From contig JAEYYW010000030.1 in assembly GCA_023428265.1 (NCBI GenBank), positions 1 through 16,136 on the forward strand: a DNA stretch of 16,136 bases, written 5' to 3'. Both the position numbers and the translations under genes were made by a program. The notes beneath the pieces were generated by a model that did not search any database, was not told the DNA's origin, and worked only from the letters and a program-made list of their open reading frames with translations. Positions 6,454 through 14,625 of the stretch are shown piece by piece; position 1 is the first letter of the stretch, and the number at the start of each line of letters is the position of its first letter. The stretch comes from Bacillota bacterium (GTDB lineage Bacteria > Bacillota > Clostridia > Christensenellales > UMGS416).

Positions 6454-6813
6454 CCATTCAGAATCCAGTGCGCTTTTGCTTGCGGATATCCGAATCATTG
6501 AGGGCAGCAACGGGGATGCCCGGAAATTGGGGAGGTTTTTCGCGCAGAGAATTCTTGCCAATAGTAAACTTATGTGAAATGTTCTTGATTTGGGCGCATG
6601 AATTTGTTACTCTTATGGAGACTCACTTTGATTTGAACAATTGCACACCGGATGCACAGACGGCTCCTCTTCTGATTTTTGGGCCTTGGTCGGTAACGCA
6701 TGCATTCGTATTTATTGAATAATACCGGTTACAGTATAGTTTATCCGTTGTTTCTGCGTACCCTCCCACTGGCGTGGTGATGATACGTTCAAACCGGAAG
6801 GAAGAGTGAATTC
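6454..6813. other. Gene-poor spacer before the V-ATPase operon
   Basis: I see no convincing complete gene in this 360-bp stretch. An open frame at 6458-6577 ends LGRFFAQRILANSKLM and reads protein-like, so it may be the tail of a lost gene. The open frame at 6468-6722 overlaps it in another frame and has no recognisable features. A possible -10 for the ATPase operon, TATAGT at 6735-6740, has no good -35 at the proper distance, so the promoter is not assigned. The ribosome site GGAAGGA for the next gene is near 6799. Confidence 0.5.
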
Positions 6814-7119
6814 ATGTCTTTGATGGAACAGATCGAACAGGCCGAACTGCAGGCCGAGCAGATCCGCCGCCAGGCTCAGGCCGAGGCCGCGGAGCTTTTG
6901 CATCGCCAGCAGGACGCCGCCCACGCCCAGGCAGACCGGCGCGTGGCCGAGGCAAGGGAGCAGGCGCGGCAGGCCGTGCAGGCTGCCCGTGAGGAAGCAA
7001 GGCTCCAGGCAGACGCTCTGCTCAGCCAATGGCAGGCGGAGCACGCCGCACTTGCGGCGCAAGCCCGGACCAGGCTGCCGAAGGCTGTGCAGACGATCGT
7101 GGAAAGGGTGTTGGGCTGA
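6814..7119 (+). CDS. ntpF: V-type ATPase peripheral stalk subunit H/G (NtpF-like)
   Basis: 101 residues, nearly all a continuous heptad-patterned helix rich in Ala, Gln, Glu and Arg (residues about 4-88), ending LPKAVQTIVERVLG. This is the composition and length of the small stalk subunit (AhaH/NtpF/Vma10-like) that forms a coiled coil with subunit E and joins the catalytic head to subunit I. It is the first gene of the operon, as in the Enterococcus hirae ntp order. A GGAAGGA ribosome site precedes the ATG. The next gene starts directly after its TGA (TGAATG), so translation is probably coupled. The low-complexity sequence alone would be weak evidence; position makes the call. Confidence 0.85.
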   Translation: MSLMEQIEQAELQAEQIRRQAQAEAAELLHRQQDAAHAQADRRVAEAREQARQAVQAAREEARLQADALLSQWQAEHAALAAQARTRLPKAVQTIVERVLG

Positions 7120-9015
7120 ATGCTGGTACCCATGCGCAAGGCCACGCTGATCGCTCTGCAAAGGGATAGGGACGCCCTGTTGCTGGCGCTGCAGCGCTGC
7201 GGCGAGTTCATGGCCATTGAAACCGAAGCCGGTTCCCCGGCCAGGGCCGGGCAGGATGGAGAGGTGCAGCGCATCGGCGCGGCCATCCAGTTCTTGGAAT
7301 CGAAAAAGAAGAAAAAACTGCTGTTTGCCTCCAGGGCCAGTATTGCTTTTGACGACCTTGCGCAGGAGCGCCGGGAAGCGGAAGCGCTGGCGGAGGAAGT
7401 GGAGCGGCTGCGCGGCAAGATCCAGGCAGCCCGCGCCGAGGCCGCTGCGCTGCAGGCCCAGGCCCAGGCACTGAAGAGCTGGGATGGCCTTGCCGTGGAG
7501 ATTGAGCGGATCGGCCCCACCGCGAGCAGCCGGAGCTATGCCGGCTTTGTGGCGCCGCAAAACGCCGGGCTCCTGCGGGAGGAGGCGGAAGCGGCCGGCG
7601 CGATGGTGCAGGTGCTGGGCAACGGGCCGGAGGGCACCGCTGTCTATTTGCTGTGCCACGCCAAAGATGACGCTGCCGTCACCGGCGCGCTGAAGGCGGC
7701 GGGCTTTGCCCAAGCATCGTTCCCGCTGGTGCGGGGCACGCCGGAGACAGCGATCGCCCAACTGCACCAATCGGCGGAGGAAGCGCTGGAGGGCGCCGAG
7801 GAGTTGGAGGAGCATGTGCTGGAGCTGCTGGGCCGGCAGGATGAGCTGAAGGCGCTCTATGAGCAGCGCAGCGCCCGGCTGCAGCGTGATGCCGTGCAGG
7901 CGCAGACCACCCGCGAGGTTTTCTTCCTGCAGGGCTGGGTGCGCTCCGACCGCCAGAAACAGGTGCAGGAGGTTCTGGAAACTGCCGGCGTGGTGTTTGA
8001 CTTGCAGTTTGAGGATCCGGCCCCCGACGAGCAGCCGCCCACCGTGGTGCAAAACGGCCCGCTGGTGCGGCCCTTTGAAGCAGTTACCGACCTGTATTCC
8101 CGCCCAAGCCCCTTTGGCTACGACCCCAACGCCATTATGGCGCTGTTCTATTTCATTTTCTTCGGCATGATGATGTCTGACGCCGGCTATGGTTTGGTCA
8201 CCACGGCGCTGCTGCTGGCCGCCCAATGGATCATGAAGCCCCGGGGCACCACCGGGAAGCTGGTCAGCGTGCTGCTGTTCGGCTCCATCTCCACGGTGCT
8301 GTGGGGGTTTTCGTTCGGCGGCCTGTTTGGAATCTCACTGCCGCCGCTGCTGTTCAACCCCATGGAGGAGCCCCTCAAGATGCTGCTGCTGTGCTACGGC
8401 ATGGGCCTGGCCCATCTGTTCACCGGCATGGCGATCAAGATGGTGCTGCTATTTCGCGCCGGCGACTGGCAGGGCGCGCTGTTTGACCAATTGAGCTGGA
8501 TCGTGCTGATCGTGGGCTGCCTGCTGCTGGCGCTGCCCGCCACTTCGGGCGTGGGCATGGTGCTGGCCATCATCGGCGCGGTCACAATCCTGCTGATGGC
8601 TGGCCGCTCAAAGAAGAATTTCTTCAGCCGCCTCACCGGCGGGCTTGGCGCGCTTTATGGCATCACCAGCTATCTGAGCGACGTGCTGTCTTATTCGCGC
8701 ATCTTTGCGCTGGGCCTGGCCACGGGCGTGATCGGCATGGTGATCAACACCATCGCCGGCATGCTCACGCAGGGCAGCGGGCTGCTGGGAGCGCTGGGGT
8801 TTGTGGGCGCGGTCTTTGTGCTGATCGGCGGCCACATCTTCAACATCGTCATCAATATGCTGGGAGCCTTCGTGCATACGGCGCGGCTGCAATACATCGA
8901 GTTCTTCGGCAAGTTTTATGAGCCCGGCGGCTATGAGTTCAAGCCGCTGGCCGTACGGCCGACCTATCTGGATGTCACCGGCCGCGCGGCGGAGTCTCCG
9001 GCAAAGGATCACTGA
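7120..9015 (+). CDS. ntpI: V-type ATPase subunit I (membrane stator, a-subunit)
   Basis: 631 residues, typical for the bacterial subunit I. Residues 1-about 330 are cytoplasmic: an N-terminal MLVPMRKATLIALQRDRDAL, long coiled coils (about 85-120 and 205-260), and a lysine run at 65-69. From about 338 come seven or eight membrane segments, beginning with the conserved IMALFYFIFFGMMMSDAGYG. Arg527 in the segment SDVLSYSRIFALGLATG corresponds by position to the essential stator Arg that releases the ion from the c-ring carboxylate. The end FGKFYEPGGYEFKPL is characteristic of the family. It forms the two half-channels with NtpK and anchors the peripheral stalks. Start at 7120 chosen because MxVPMRK is the usual opening in homologues; the ATG at 7132 is the alternative. 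Confidence 0.95.
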   Translation: MLVPMRKATLIALQRDRDALLLALQRCGEFMAIETEAGSPARAGQDGEVQRIGAAIQFLESKKKKKLLFASRASIAFDDLAQERREAEALAEEVERLRGKIQAARAEAAALQAQAQALKSWDGLAVEIERIGPTASSRSYAGFVAPQNAGLLREEAEAAGAMVQVLGNGPEGTAVYLLCHAKDDAAVTGALKAAGFAQASFPLVRGTPETAIAQLHQSAEEALEGAEELEEHVLELLGRQDELKALYEQRSARLQRDAVQAQTTREVFFLQGWVRSDRQKQVQEVLETAGVVFDLQFEDPAPDEQPPTVVQNGPLVRPFEAVTDLYSRPSPFGYDPNAIMALFYFIFFGMMMSDAGYGLVTTALLLAAQWIMKPRGTTGKLVSVLLFGSISTVLWGFSFGGLFGISLPPLLFNPMEEPLKMLLLCYGMGLAHLFTGMAIKMVLLFRAGDWQGALFDQLSWIVLIVGCLLLALPATSGVGMVLAIIGAVTILLMAGRSKKNFFSRLTGGLGALYGITSYLSDVLSYSRIFALGLATGVIGMVINTIAGMLTQGSGLLGALGFVGAVFVLIGGHIFNIVINMLGAFVHTARLQYIEFFGKFYEPGGYEFKPLAVRPTYLDVTGRAAESPAKDH

Positions 9016-9052
9016 TAAAAAACACACCCAACCGAAAAAGGAGGACCCCATT

Positions 9053-9529
9053 ATGTTCACAATCGGTCATGCCCTGGCGCTGCTTGGCGCCGCTCTCGCC
9101 GCCGGATTGGCCGGCATCGGCTCGGCAAAAGGCGTTGGCCTCGCCGGCGAAGCTGCTGCCGGCGTGGTCAGCGAGGACCCAAACAAGTTCGGCTCCTGCC
9201 TTGTGCTGCAGGCACTGCCGGGCACCCAGGGCGTCTATGGCCTTCTGATCGCCTTCATGATCATCATGAACACCGGTCTGCTCGGCGGCGCGCCCAAAGA
9301 CCTGTCGCTTTTCCAGGGCCTGTCGTTTGTGGCAGCAAGCCTGCCGGTCGCCTTCGGCGGCTATTTCTCCGCCATCGCCCAGGGGCGCACCGCTGCCACC
9401 GGCATCGGCCTTGTGGCAAGGCGCCCGGAGGAAGCGGGCAAGGCCATCATCATGGCCGTCATGGTGGAAACCTACGCCGTGCTGGCGCTGCTCATTTCGC
9501 TGCTGATGGTCACGGGCATCAAGCTTTAA
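9053..9529 (+). CDS. ntpK: V-type ATPase subunit K (c-ring proteolipid), Na+-type
   Basis: 158 residues with four membrane helices, a duplicated two-helix hairpin. The first half has GIGSAKGVGLAGEAAAGVV and LQALPGTQGVYG; the second has FSAIAQGRTAATGI and MVETYAVLALLISLL. The only ion-binding carboxylate is Glu139 in helix 4, with Gln59 at the matching position of helix 2, so each 4-TM unit carries one ion. Leu55, Thr58, Gln59, Gln110 and Glu139 match the Na+ ligand set known from Enterococcus hirae NtpK (Leu61, Thr64, Gln65, Gln110, Glu139), which predicts Na+ rather than H+ transport. Compared with that protein, the loop after helix 2 seems a few residues longer (GLLGGAPKDLS). The start is fixed by an AAAAAGGAGG ribosome site 8 bases before ATG 9053, the strongest in the operon, as expected for a subunit needed in many copies. 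Confidence 0.95.
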   Translation: MFTIGHALALLGAALAAGLAGIGSAKGVGLAGEAAAGVVSEDPNKFGSCLVLQALPGTQGVYGLLIAFMIIMNTGLLGGAPKDLSLFQGLSFVAASLPVAFGGYFSAIAQGRTAATGIGLVARRPEEAGKAIIMAVMVETYAVLALLISLLMVTGIKL

Positions 9530-9560
9530 GAGGCATCAGGCTTGGAAAGGTGGACTACCC

Positions 9561-10169
9561 TTGAGCGTGGATAAGATCATCGACAGAATCCTGGAGGACG
9601 CCCGTGCCGACGCTGCCGCCACGGCGGAAGCTGCGCGGGTCAAGGCCGAAGAGGCCGCCAGGGCCATCGCCGGAGAGGCGGACCGCACCGTGGCCCGCAT
9701 CACGGCGCAGGCTGAGAGCGATTGCGCTGAAGAACACCGGCGCGGGCGGCTGATCGCCGAGCTGCAGGGCCGCAAAACCGCCCTGGCGCTGCGCCGCCAG
9801 GTGCTGGATGAGGCATATGATCAGGCGTTGGCGGCGCTGCTTGCGCAGAAGGGCCCGAAGTGGGAAGCGCTGATCACCTCCGTGGTGCTTGAAGGCGCGC
9901 GCACCGGCCTGGAAAAGCTGCGGGTGCCCGCTGCCGACCGCGAGCTATATCTTTCCGGCGGGCTGCTGGAGCGCCTCAACGGTGCGCTCGCGCGCAAGGG
10001 CCTGCCGGGCAGGCTCACGCTGGACGATGCCGAGGCGAAAAGCGGTGTGGTCCTGATCGGCGAAACCAGCGACGTGGACGGCTCGCTGGAGGCGCTGCTT
10101 AATGATTTCCGCCAGCGCTCCGAGCGGGAGATCGACCTGCTTTTGTATGAAAACGCGGAGGCGGAGTGA
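9561..10169 (+). CDS. ntpE: V-type ATPase peripheral stalk subunit E
   Basis: 202 residues. The N-terminal half (about 3-105) is an Ala-rich charged coiled coil (VDKIIDRILEDARADAAATA onward). The C-terminal half is a small globular domain ending GVVLIGETSDVDGSLEALLN and FRQRSEREIDLLLY, matching the typical E-subunit ending in which a loop with a Gly-rich turn precedes the last helix. It pairs with NtpF to form the stator stalks that contact the A and B subunits. The start is TTG at 9561, 8 bases after AAAGGTGG; no better ATG exists. Its stop overlaps or abuts the next start (see ntpC). Confidence 0.92.
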   Translation: MSVDKIIDRILEDARADAAATAEAARVKAEEAARAIAGEADRTVARITAQAESDCAEEHRRGRLIAELQGRKTALALRRQVLDEAYDQALAALLAQKGPKWEALITSVVLEGARTGLEKLRVPAADRELYLSGGLLERLNGALARKGLPGRLTLDDAEAKSGVVLIGETSDVDGSLEALLNDFRQRSEREIDLLLYENAEAE

Positions 10170-10171
10170 CA

Positions 10172-11128
10172 ATGACGCAGCGCAGCATCGCCTATGCGGT
10201 GGCCCGCGTCCGGGCGCTGGAGCCCCACCTGCTGGATGGGCCGAAGCTGGCACGCCTGAAGGAATCGGGCGCGGCCGAACGCTTCCGGCTTCTGCAGGAG
10301 ACCGGCTACGGCCAGCGGGCAGAAAGCCTGGAGGCGGCAATTGCCGCCGAGCTTGCCGCCGCCCGAAAGCTCGTCCGCGAGCTTTCGCCTGACACGGACA
10401 TCACCGGCCTGTTTTTCCTGGAGGCAGACGCCCACAACCTGAAAACGCTTTTGAAATCCCGCCTGCTGGGTGTCGCCCCGCAGGATCTTCTGGAGGGCGG
10501 CCTTTTCCCGGTGGACACGCTCATCGAGGCGGTGGAAACCAAGGATTACCGCGCGCTGCCCCCGGCCATCCGGCAGGGGATGGACGCGCTGGAGCGCAAG
10601 CTGGCCGCCGGGCCCAACCCGCAGCTTTTGAGCGCCGCGGTGGACCGGGCGGTGTTTGAGCACATCGCCGCGGCGCTGGCTGACGGCAGGCACCCCGAGG
10701 TGCAGGCCTGGTTTGCGGCAAAGGCAGATTACCTCAACGCGATGAGCCTTCTGCGCGCCCGGGCGCTGGGCTGGGATGCCGAGCGCCTGGCCAATATGCT
10801 GCTGCCCGGCGGCGACATTGCCGCCGCCGACGTGCTGGAGGCCTATGCGCTTTCCGCCGACCAGCTTGCCAAGCGGATGATGCGGGGCCGAAACGGCGCC
10901 GCCATTGCCCAGGCGCTGGAGGAATGCATGGCCCAGGCATCCCCCGGGCCTTTGGAGCGGCGCATGGACAGTGCGCTCATGGCCCTGGCCCGTGCCGGAA
11001 AGGGCCGCAATTTCTCGCTGGGCCCGCTGGTGGGCTACCTGCTGGGCCGCGAGGCCGAGGCGCGGGCGCTCCGCCTGCTCTTCTCCGGCAGGGGGCCGTT
11101 GGAAGACTGGCAGCCGGAGCTGTATTGA
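10172..11128 (+). CDS. ntpC: V-type ATPase subunit C (central rotor cap)
   Basis: About 318 residues, opening MTQRSIAYAVARVRALEPHL, the usual family start (AYAVARVRALE). It is almost entirely helical with three repeat-like bundles, including ITGLFFLEADAHNLKTLLKS, DAERLANMLLPGGDI, and the ending GPLVGYLLGREAEARALRLL. This funnel-shaped subunit (d in eukaryotes) sits on the NtpK ring and receives the D-F shaft. GGAGG at 10157-10161 lies about 10 bases before ATG 10172. A GTG at 10166, in frame and overlapping the ntpE stop, is the alternative start and would add two residues. Confidence 0.93.
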   Translation: MTQRSIAYAVARVRALEPHLLDGPKLARLKESGAAERFRLLQETGYGQRAESLEAAIAAELAAARKLVRELSPDTDITGLFFLEADAHNLKTLLKSRLLGVAPQDLLEGGLFPVDTLIEAVETKDYRALPPAIRQGMDALERKLAAGPNPQLLSAAVDRAVFEHIAAALADGRHPEVQAWFAAKADYLNAMSLLRARALGWDAERLANMLLPGGDIAAADVLEAYALSADQLAKRMMRGRNGAAIAQALEECMAQASPGPLERRMDSALMALARAGKGRNFSLGPLVGYLLGREAEARALRLLFSGRGPLEDWQPELY

Positions 11129-11146
11129 GGAAAGGCGGACTGACCG

Positions 11147-11482
11147 ATGAACCAGAAAATCGCCGTTGTCGGCGAGGCGGATTCCATCCTGCTGTTTCGC
11201 GCCGTGGGTGTGGAAACCCACTGTGTGCAGGATGGCGCCGCTGCTGAGAAAGCCATTCACCGGCTTGCCCAGGCGGGCTATGCCGTGATCTACATCACCG
11301 AATCCATGGCGCAGGCTGCCGCCGAGGCCGTGGCGCGATACCGCGCGGAGCCTTTTCCGGCCATCATCCCCATCCCTGGCAGTGATGGGCCGACCGGCCA
11401 GGGCATGAAGGCGATCCGCGCGAGCATTGAAAAAGCCGTAGGCACCGACATCCTGTTCGGCGAAGAAGGGGAACGAGTATGA
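11147..11482 (+). CDS. ntpG: V-type ATPase subunit F (central stalk; NtpG)
   Basis: 111 residues, typical length. Opens MNQKIAVVGEADSILLFRAVGVET, an alpha/beta CheY-like fold whose IAVVG strand and FRAVGV are characteristic. The middle has YAVIYITESMA, then FPAIIPIPG, and the C-terminal helix has AIRASIEKAVGTDIL. It binds subunit D to form the rotating shaft. The stop overlaps the ntpA start in ATGA (11479-11482), giving translational coupling. The symbol follows the Enterococcus scheme, where NtpG equals subunit F. Confidence 0.93.
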   Translation: MNQKIAVVGEADSILLFRAVGVETHCVQDGAAAEKAIHRLAQAGYAVIYITESMAQAAAEAVARYRAEPFPAIIPIPGSDGPTGQGMKAIRASIEKAVGTDILFGEEGERV

Positions 11483-13251
11483 ACGGAATCATTGAGAAAG
11501 TATCCGGCCCGCTGATCGTGGCCACGGGCATGGCCGGCGTGCAGATGTACGACGTGGTGCGCGTGAGCCAGAGGCGCCTGATCGGCGAGATCATCGAGCT
11601 CAGGGGCGACCGCGCCTCCATCCAGGTCTATGAGGAGACCAGCGGCCTGGGCCCCGGCGAGCCTGTGGAGTCCACCGGGTCGCCGCTCAGCGTGGAGCTG
11701 GGGCCGGGGCTCATCGAGAGCATTTTTGACGGCATCCAGCGGCCCCTGGAGGTCATCCGGGAGAAGGCCGGCGACCGCATCACCCGCGGCATCGACGTGC
11801 CCAGCATCAACCGGGAGCGGCTGTGGCAGTTTGAGCCCGTTGCCGCGCCGGGCAGCCATGTGGCCGCAGGCGACGTGCTTGGCACGGTGAAGGAAACCGA
11901 GGCGGTTATGCACAAGATCATGGTGCCGCCCGGCGTCTCCGGCGAGCTGGAGTGGCTCCATCAGGGCCAAGCCACCGTGACGCAGCCCATCGCCCGGCTT
12001 CGCACGGAAAGCGGCGAGATCCGCGAGCTCACGATGATGCAGCGCTGGCCGGTGCGGCGGGGCAGGCCCTATCGCCAGAAGATGGCCCCCGAAGAGCCCA
12101 TGGTGACCGGCCAGAGGATCATCGACGCGTTCTTCCCCATCGCCAAGGGCGGCGTGGCCGCAGTGCCCGGCCCCTTCGGCTCGGGCAAGACGGTGGTGCA
12201 GCACCAGCTGGCCAAATGGGCCGATGCCGACATCATCGTGTATGTGGGCTGCGGCGAGCGCGGCAACGAAATGACCGACGTGCTCATGGAGTTCCCGGAG
12301 CTGCACGACCCCCGCACGGGCCTGCCGCTGATGAAGCGCACCGTGCTCATCGCCAACACGTCCGACATGCCGGTGGCAGCCCGCGAGGCGTCCATTTATA
12401 CCGGAATCACAATTGCAGAATACTTCCGCGACATGGGCTACCATGTGGCGATCATGGCTGACTCCACCTCCCGCTGGGCCGAAGCGCTGCGCGAGATGAG
12501 CGGCAGGCTTGAGGAAATGCCCGGTGAGGAGGGGTACCCCGCCTATCTCGGGTCCCGCATCGCGGAGTTTTACGAGCGGGCCGGCAAGGTGCAGTGCCTG
12601 GGCAACGACAGCCGCGTGGGCGCCATCACCGCCATCGGCGCTGTTTCACCGCCCGGAGGCGATATCTCCGAGCCGGTTGCCCAAAGCACGCTTCGCATTG
12701 TGAAGGTGTTCTGGGGGCTTTCGGCCAGCCTGGCTTATCGCCGCCACTTCCCGGCCATTGACTGGCTGCAGAGCTATTCGCTGTATAGCGACCGACTGAG
12801 CGGCCACTACGCCGCCGAAGTCGCCGAAGACTGGCAAAGCCTGGTGGCTGACGGCATGCGGATGCTGCAGGACGAGTCGGAGCTCAACGAAATCGTGCGC
12901 CTGGTGGGTGTGGACGCCTTGAGTTTCAAAGACAGGCTCACGCTGGAGGCTGCCAGAGTGCTCCGCGAAGACTTCCTGCACCAGAATGCTTTCCATGAGG
13001 TGGACACCTATACGTCACCGGCCAAGCAATACGGCATGCTTAAAACGATCCTGCTCTGGCACAAGTTGGGGTCCGCCGCCCTGGAGGAAGGCGCGGCCTT
13101 CTCCAAGCTTTCTTCACTGCCGGTGCTGGAAGACATCGGCCGCATGAAGTATGTGCCCGAGGAGGAGTTCGCGCCGCGGCTGGAGGCCATCCAAAGCCAG
13201 CTGCGCGGGCAGGTGGGCGCGCTCACAGAGGAGGACGGCAGCCATGCATAA
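11479..13251 (+). CDS. ntpA: V-type ATPase catalytic subunit A
   Basis: 590 residues, the standard size. An N-terminal beta barrel (IIEKVSGPLIVATGMAG) is followed by the A-specific inserted region (about 115-190) that separates it from F-type beta. Walker A GPFGSGKT is at 231-238 (Lys237). The catalytic Glu is Glu260 in GCGERGNE, and Walker B VAIMADSTSRWAEALREMSG is near 323-342. The helical C-terminal domain closes the gene. All ATP-hydrolysis residues are present, one position before those of the E. hirae enzyme. Three copies alternate with NtpB in the head. It overlaps ntpG by four bases and ntpB by eight. Confidence 0.98.
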   Translation: MNGIIEKVSGPLIVATGMAGVQMYDVVRVSQRRLIGEIIELRGDRASIQVYEETSGLGPGEPVESTGSPLSVELGPGLIESIFDGIQRPLEVIREKAGDRITRGIDVPSINRERLWQFEPVAAPGSHVAAGDVLGTVKETEAVMHKIMVPPGVSGELEWLHQGQATVTQPIARLRTESGEIRELTMMQRWPVRRGRPYRQKMAPEEPMVTGQRIIDAFFPIAKGGVAAVPGPFGSGKTVVQHQLAKWADADIIVYVGCGERGNEMTDVLMEFPELHDPRTGLPLMKRTVLIANTSDMPVAAREASIYTGITIAEYFRDMGYHVAIMADSTSRWAEALREMSGRLEEMPGEEGYPAYLGSRIAEFYERAGKVQCLGNDSRVGAITAIGAVSPPGGDISEPVAQSTLRIVKVFWGLSASLAYRRHFPAIDWLQSYSLYSDRLSGHYAAEVAEDWQSLVADGMRMLQDESELNEIVRLVGVDALSFKDRLTLEAARVLREDFLHQNAFHEVDTYTSPAKQYGMLKTILLWHKLGSAALEEGAAFSKLSSLPVLEDIGRMKYVPEEEFAPRLEAIQSQLRGQVGALTEEDGSHA

Positions 13252-14623
13252 GGAGTATAAGACGATCCGGGAGGTTGTGGGCCCGCTGATGCTCGTGGAG
13301 CAGGTGGAGGGCGTGAAATACAACGAGCTGGTGGAGATCCGCCAGGCCAACGGCGAGCTCCGCAGCGGCCGCGTGCTGCAGATTGACGGCGACCGCGCGC
13401 TGGTGCAGCTGTTTGAAGGCTCCCAGGGCCTGAAGATTGCCGACGCGAAGGCGCGCTTTTTGGGCCGCAGCATCGAGCTGCCGGTGTCTCAGGACATTCT
13501 GGGCCGCGTGTTTGACGGCATGGGCCGGCCCATTGACGGCGGCTGCGAGATCATCGCCGAAAAGCGCCTGGATATCAACGGCGAGCCGCTGAACCCGGCC
13601 TCCCGCGACTATCCCGCCGAGTTCATCCAGACAGGCGTTTCGGCCATCGACGGCTTGAACACACTGGTGCGCGGCCAGAAGCTGCCGGTTTTCTCCGGCT
13701 CCGGTCTGCCCCACGCCCAGCTGGCCGCCCAGATCGCCAGGCAGGCCCGCGTGCTGGGTGCCGATGAAAACTTCGCCGTGGTATTTGCCGCCATCGGTAT
13801 CACCTTTGAGGAGTCCGACTTCTTCATCCGCGATTTCCAGCGCACCGGCGCCATTGAGCGGGCTGTGATGTTCATCAACCTGGCCAACGACCCGGCTGTC
13901 GAGCGCATCGCGACACCTCGCATGGCGATCACCGCCGCCGAATACCTGGCCTATGAAAAGGGAATGCATGTGCTGGTCATCCTGACCGACATCACCAACT
14001 ATGCCGAGGCGCTGCGAGAGGTGTCCGCCGCCCGCAAGGAAGTGCCCGGTCGCCGCGGCTACCCCGGCTATCTCTACACCGACCTGGCCACGCTGTATGA
14101 GCGTGCCGGCCGCATCAAGGGCCGCCGGGGCTCCATCACGCAGATCCCGATCCTCAGCATGCCGGAGGATGACAAGACGCATCCGATCCCCGATCTCACC
14201 GGCTACATCACCGAGGGGCAGATCATTTTGAGCCGCGAGCTACACCGCAAGGGCGTCACGCCGCCCATCGACGTGCTGCCCTCCCTGAGCCGTCTGAAAG
14301 ACAAGGGCATCGGCGCAGGCAAGACCCGCGAGGATCACGCCGACACGATGAACCAGCTCTTTGCGGCCTATGCCCGCGGCAAGGAAGCCAAGGAGCTGGC
14401 GGTGATCCTGGGCGAGGCGGCCCTGAGCGCCATCGACAAGCTCTACGCCAAGTTTGCCGACGCCTTTGAAAAGGAATATGTATCGCAGGGTTACGAGACC
14501 AACCGCACCATCGCAGAGACGCTGGATCTGGGCTGGAAGCTGCTGCGCATCCTGCCCCGCAGCGAGCTTAAGCGCATCCGCGAGGCCTGGCTGGATAAGT
14601 ATTACGACCCGAAGGAGGCCTGA
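13244..14623 (+). CDS. ntpB: V-type ATPase non-catalytic subunit B
   Basis: 459 residues from ATG 13244, placed by GGAGG at 13229-13233 and by the usual opening MHKEYKTIREVVGPLMLVEQ; the frame stays open upstream inside ntpA but that part is not B-like. It lacks a Walker A loop (LPVFSGSGLPHAQLAAQI in its place), as B subunits do. Arg350 in LPSLSRLKDKGIG corresponds to the arginine finger that completes the catalytic site of subunit A. Other family marks are FEESDFFIRDF, ITDITNYAEALREVSAARKE and VPGRRGYPGYLYTDLA. The 8-bp overlap with ntpA suggests coupled translation and matched A:B amounts. Confidence 0.97.
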   Translation: MHKEYKTIREVVGPLMLVEQVEGVKYNELVEIRQANGELRSGRVLQIDGDRALVQLFEGSQGLKIADAKARFLGRSIELPVSQDILGRVFDGMGRPIDGGCEIIAEKRLDINGEPLNPASRDYPAEFIQTGVSAIDGLNTLVRGQKLPVFSGSGLPHAQLAAQIARQARVLGADENFAVVFAAIGITFEESDFFIRDFQRTGAIERAVMFINLANDPAVERIATPRMAITAAEYLAYEKGMHVLVILTDITNYAEALREVSAARKEVPGRRGYPGYLYTDLATLYERAGRIKGRRGSITQIPILSMPEDDKTHPIPDLTGYITEGQIILSRELHRKGVTPPIDVLPSLSRLKDKGIGAGKTREDHADTMNQLFAAYARGKEAKELAVILGEAALSAIDKLYAKFADAFEKEYVSQGYETNRTIAETLDLGWKLLRILPRSELKRIREAWLDKYYDPKEA

Positions 14624-14625
14624 GC

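Noticed and set aside
6712..8226. Long 504-residue open frame on the minus strand
   Set aside because: It is antisense to ntpF and ntpI, which have clear family motifs. GC-rich third positions suppress stops on the other strand, and the sequence (Leu, Gln, Gly, Arg rich) has no family marks.
9821..11260. 479-residue minus-strand open frame
   Set aside because: Shadow of ntpE and ntpC with low-complexity composition; no ribosome site or domain seen.
11290..12444. 384-residue minus-strand open frame rich in His and Ala
   Set aside because: Shadow of the end of ntpG and of ntpA; the plus-strand genes have catalytic motifs.
13223..14182. 319-residue minus-strand open frame
   Set aside because: Shadow of ntpB, for the same reason of GC-rich codon use.
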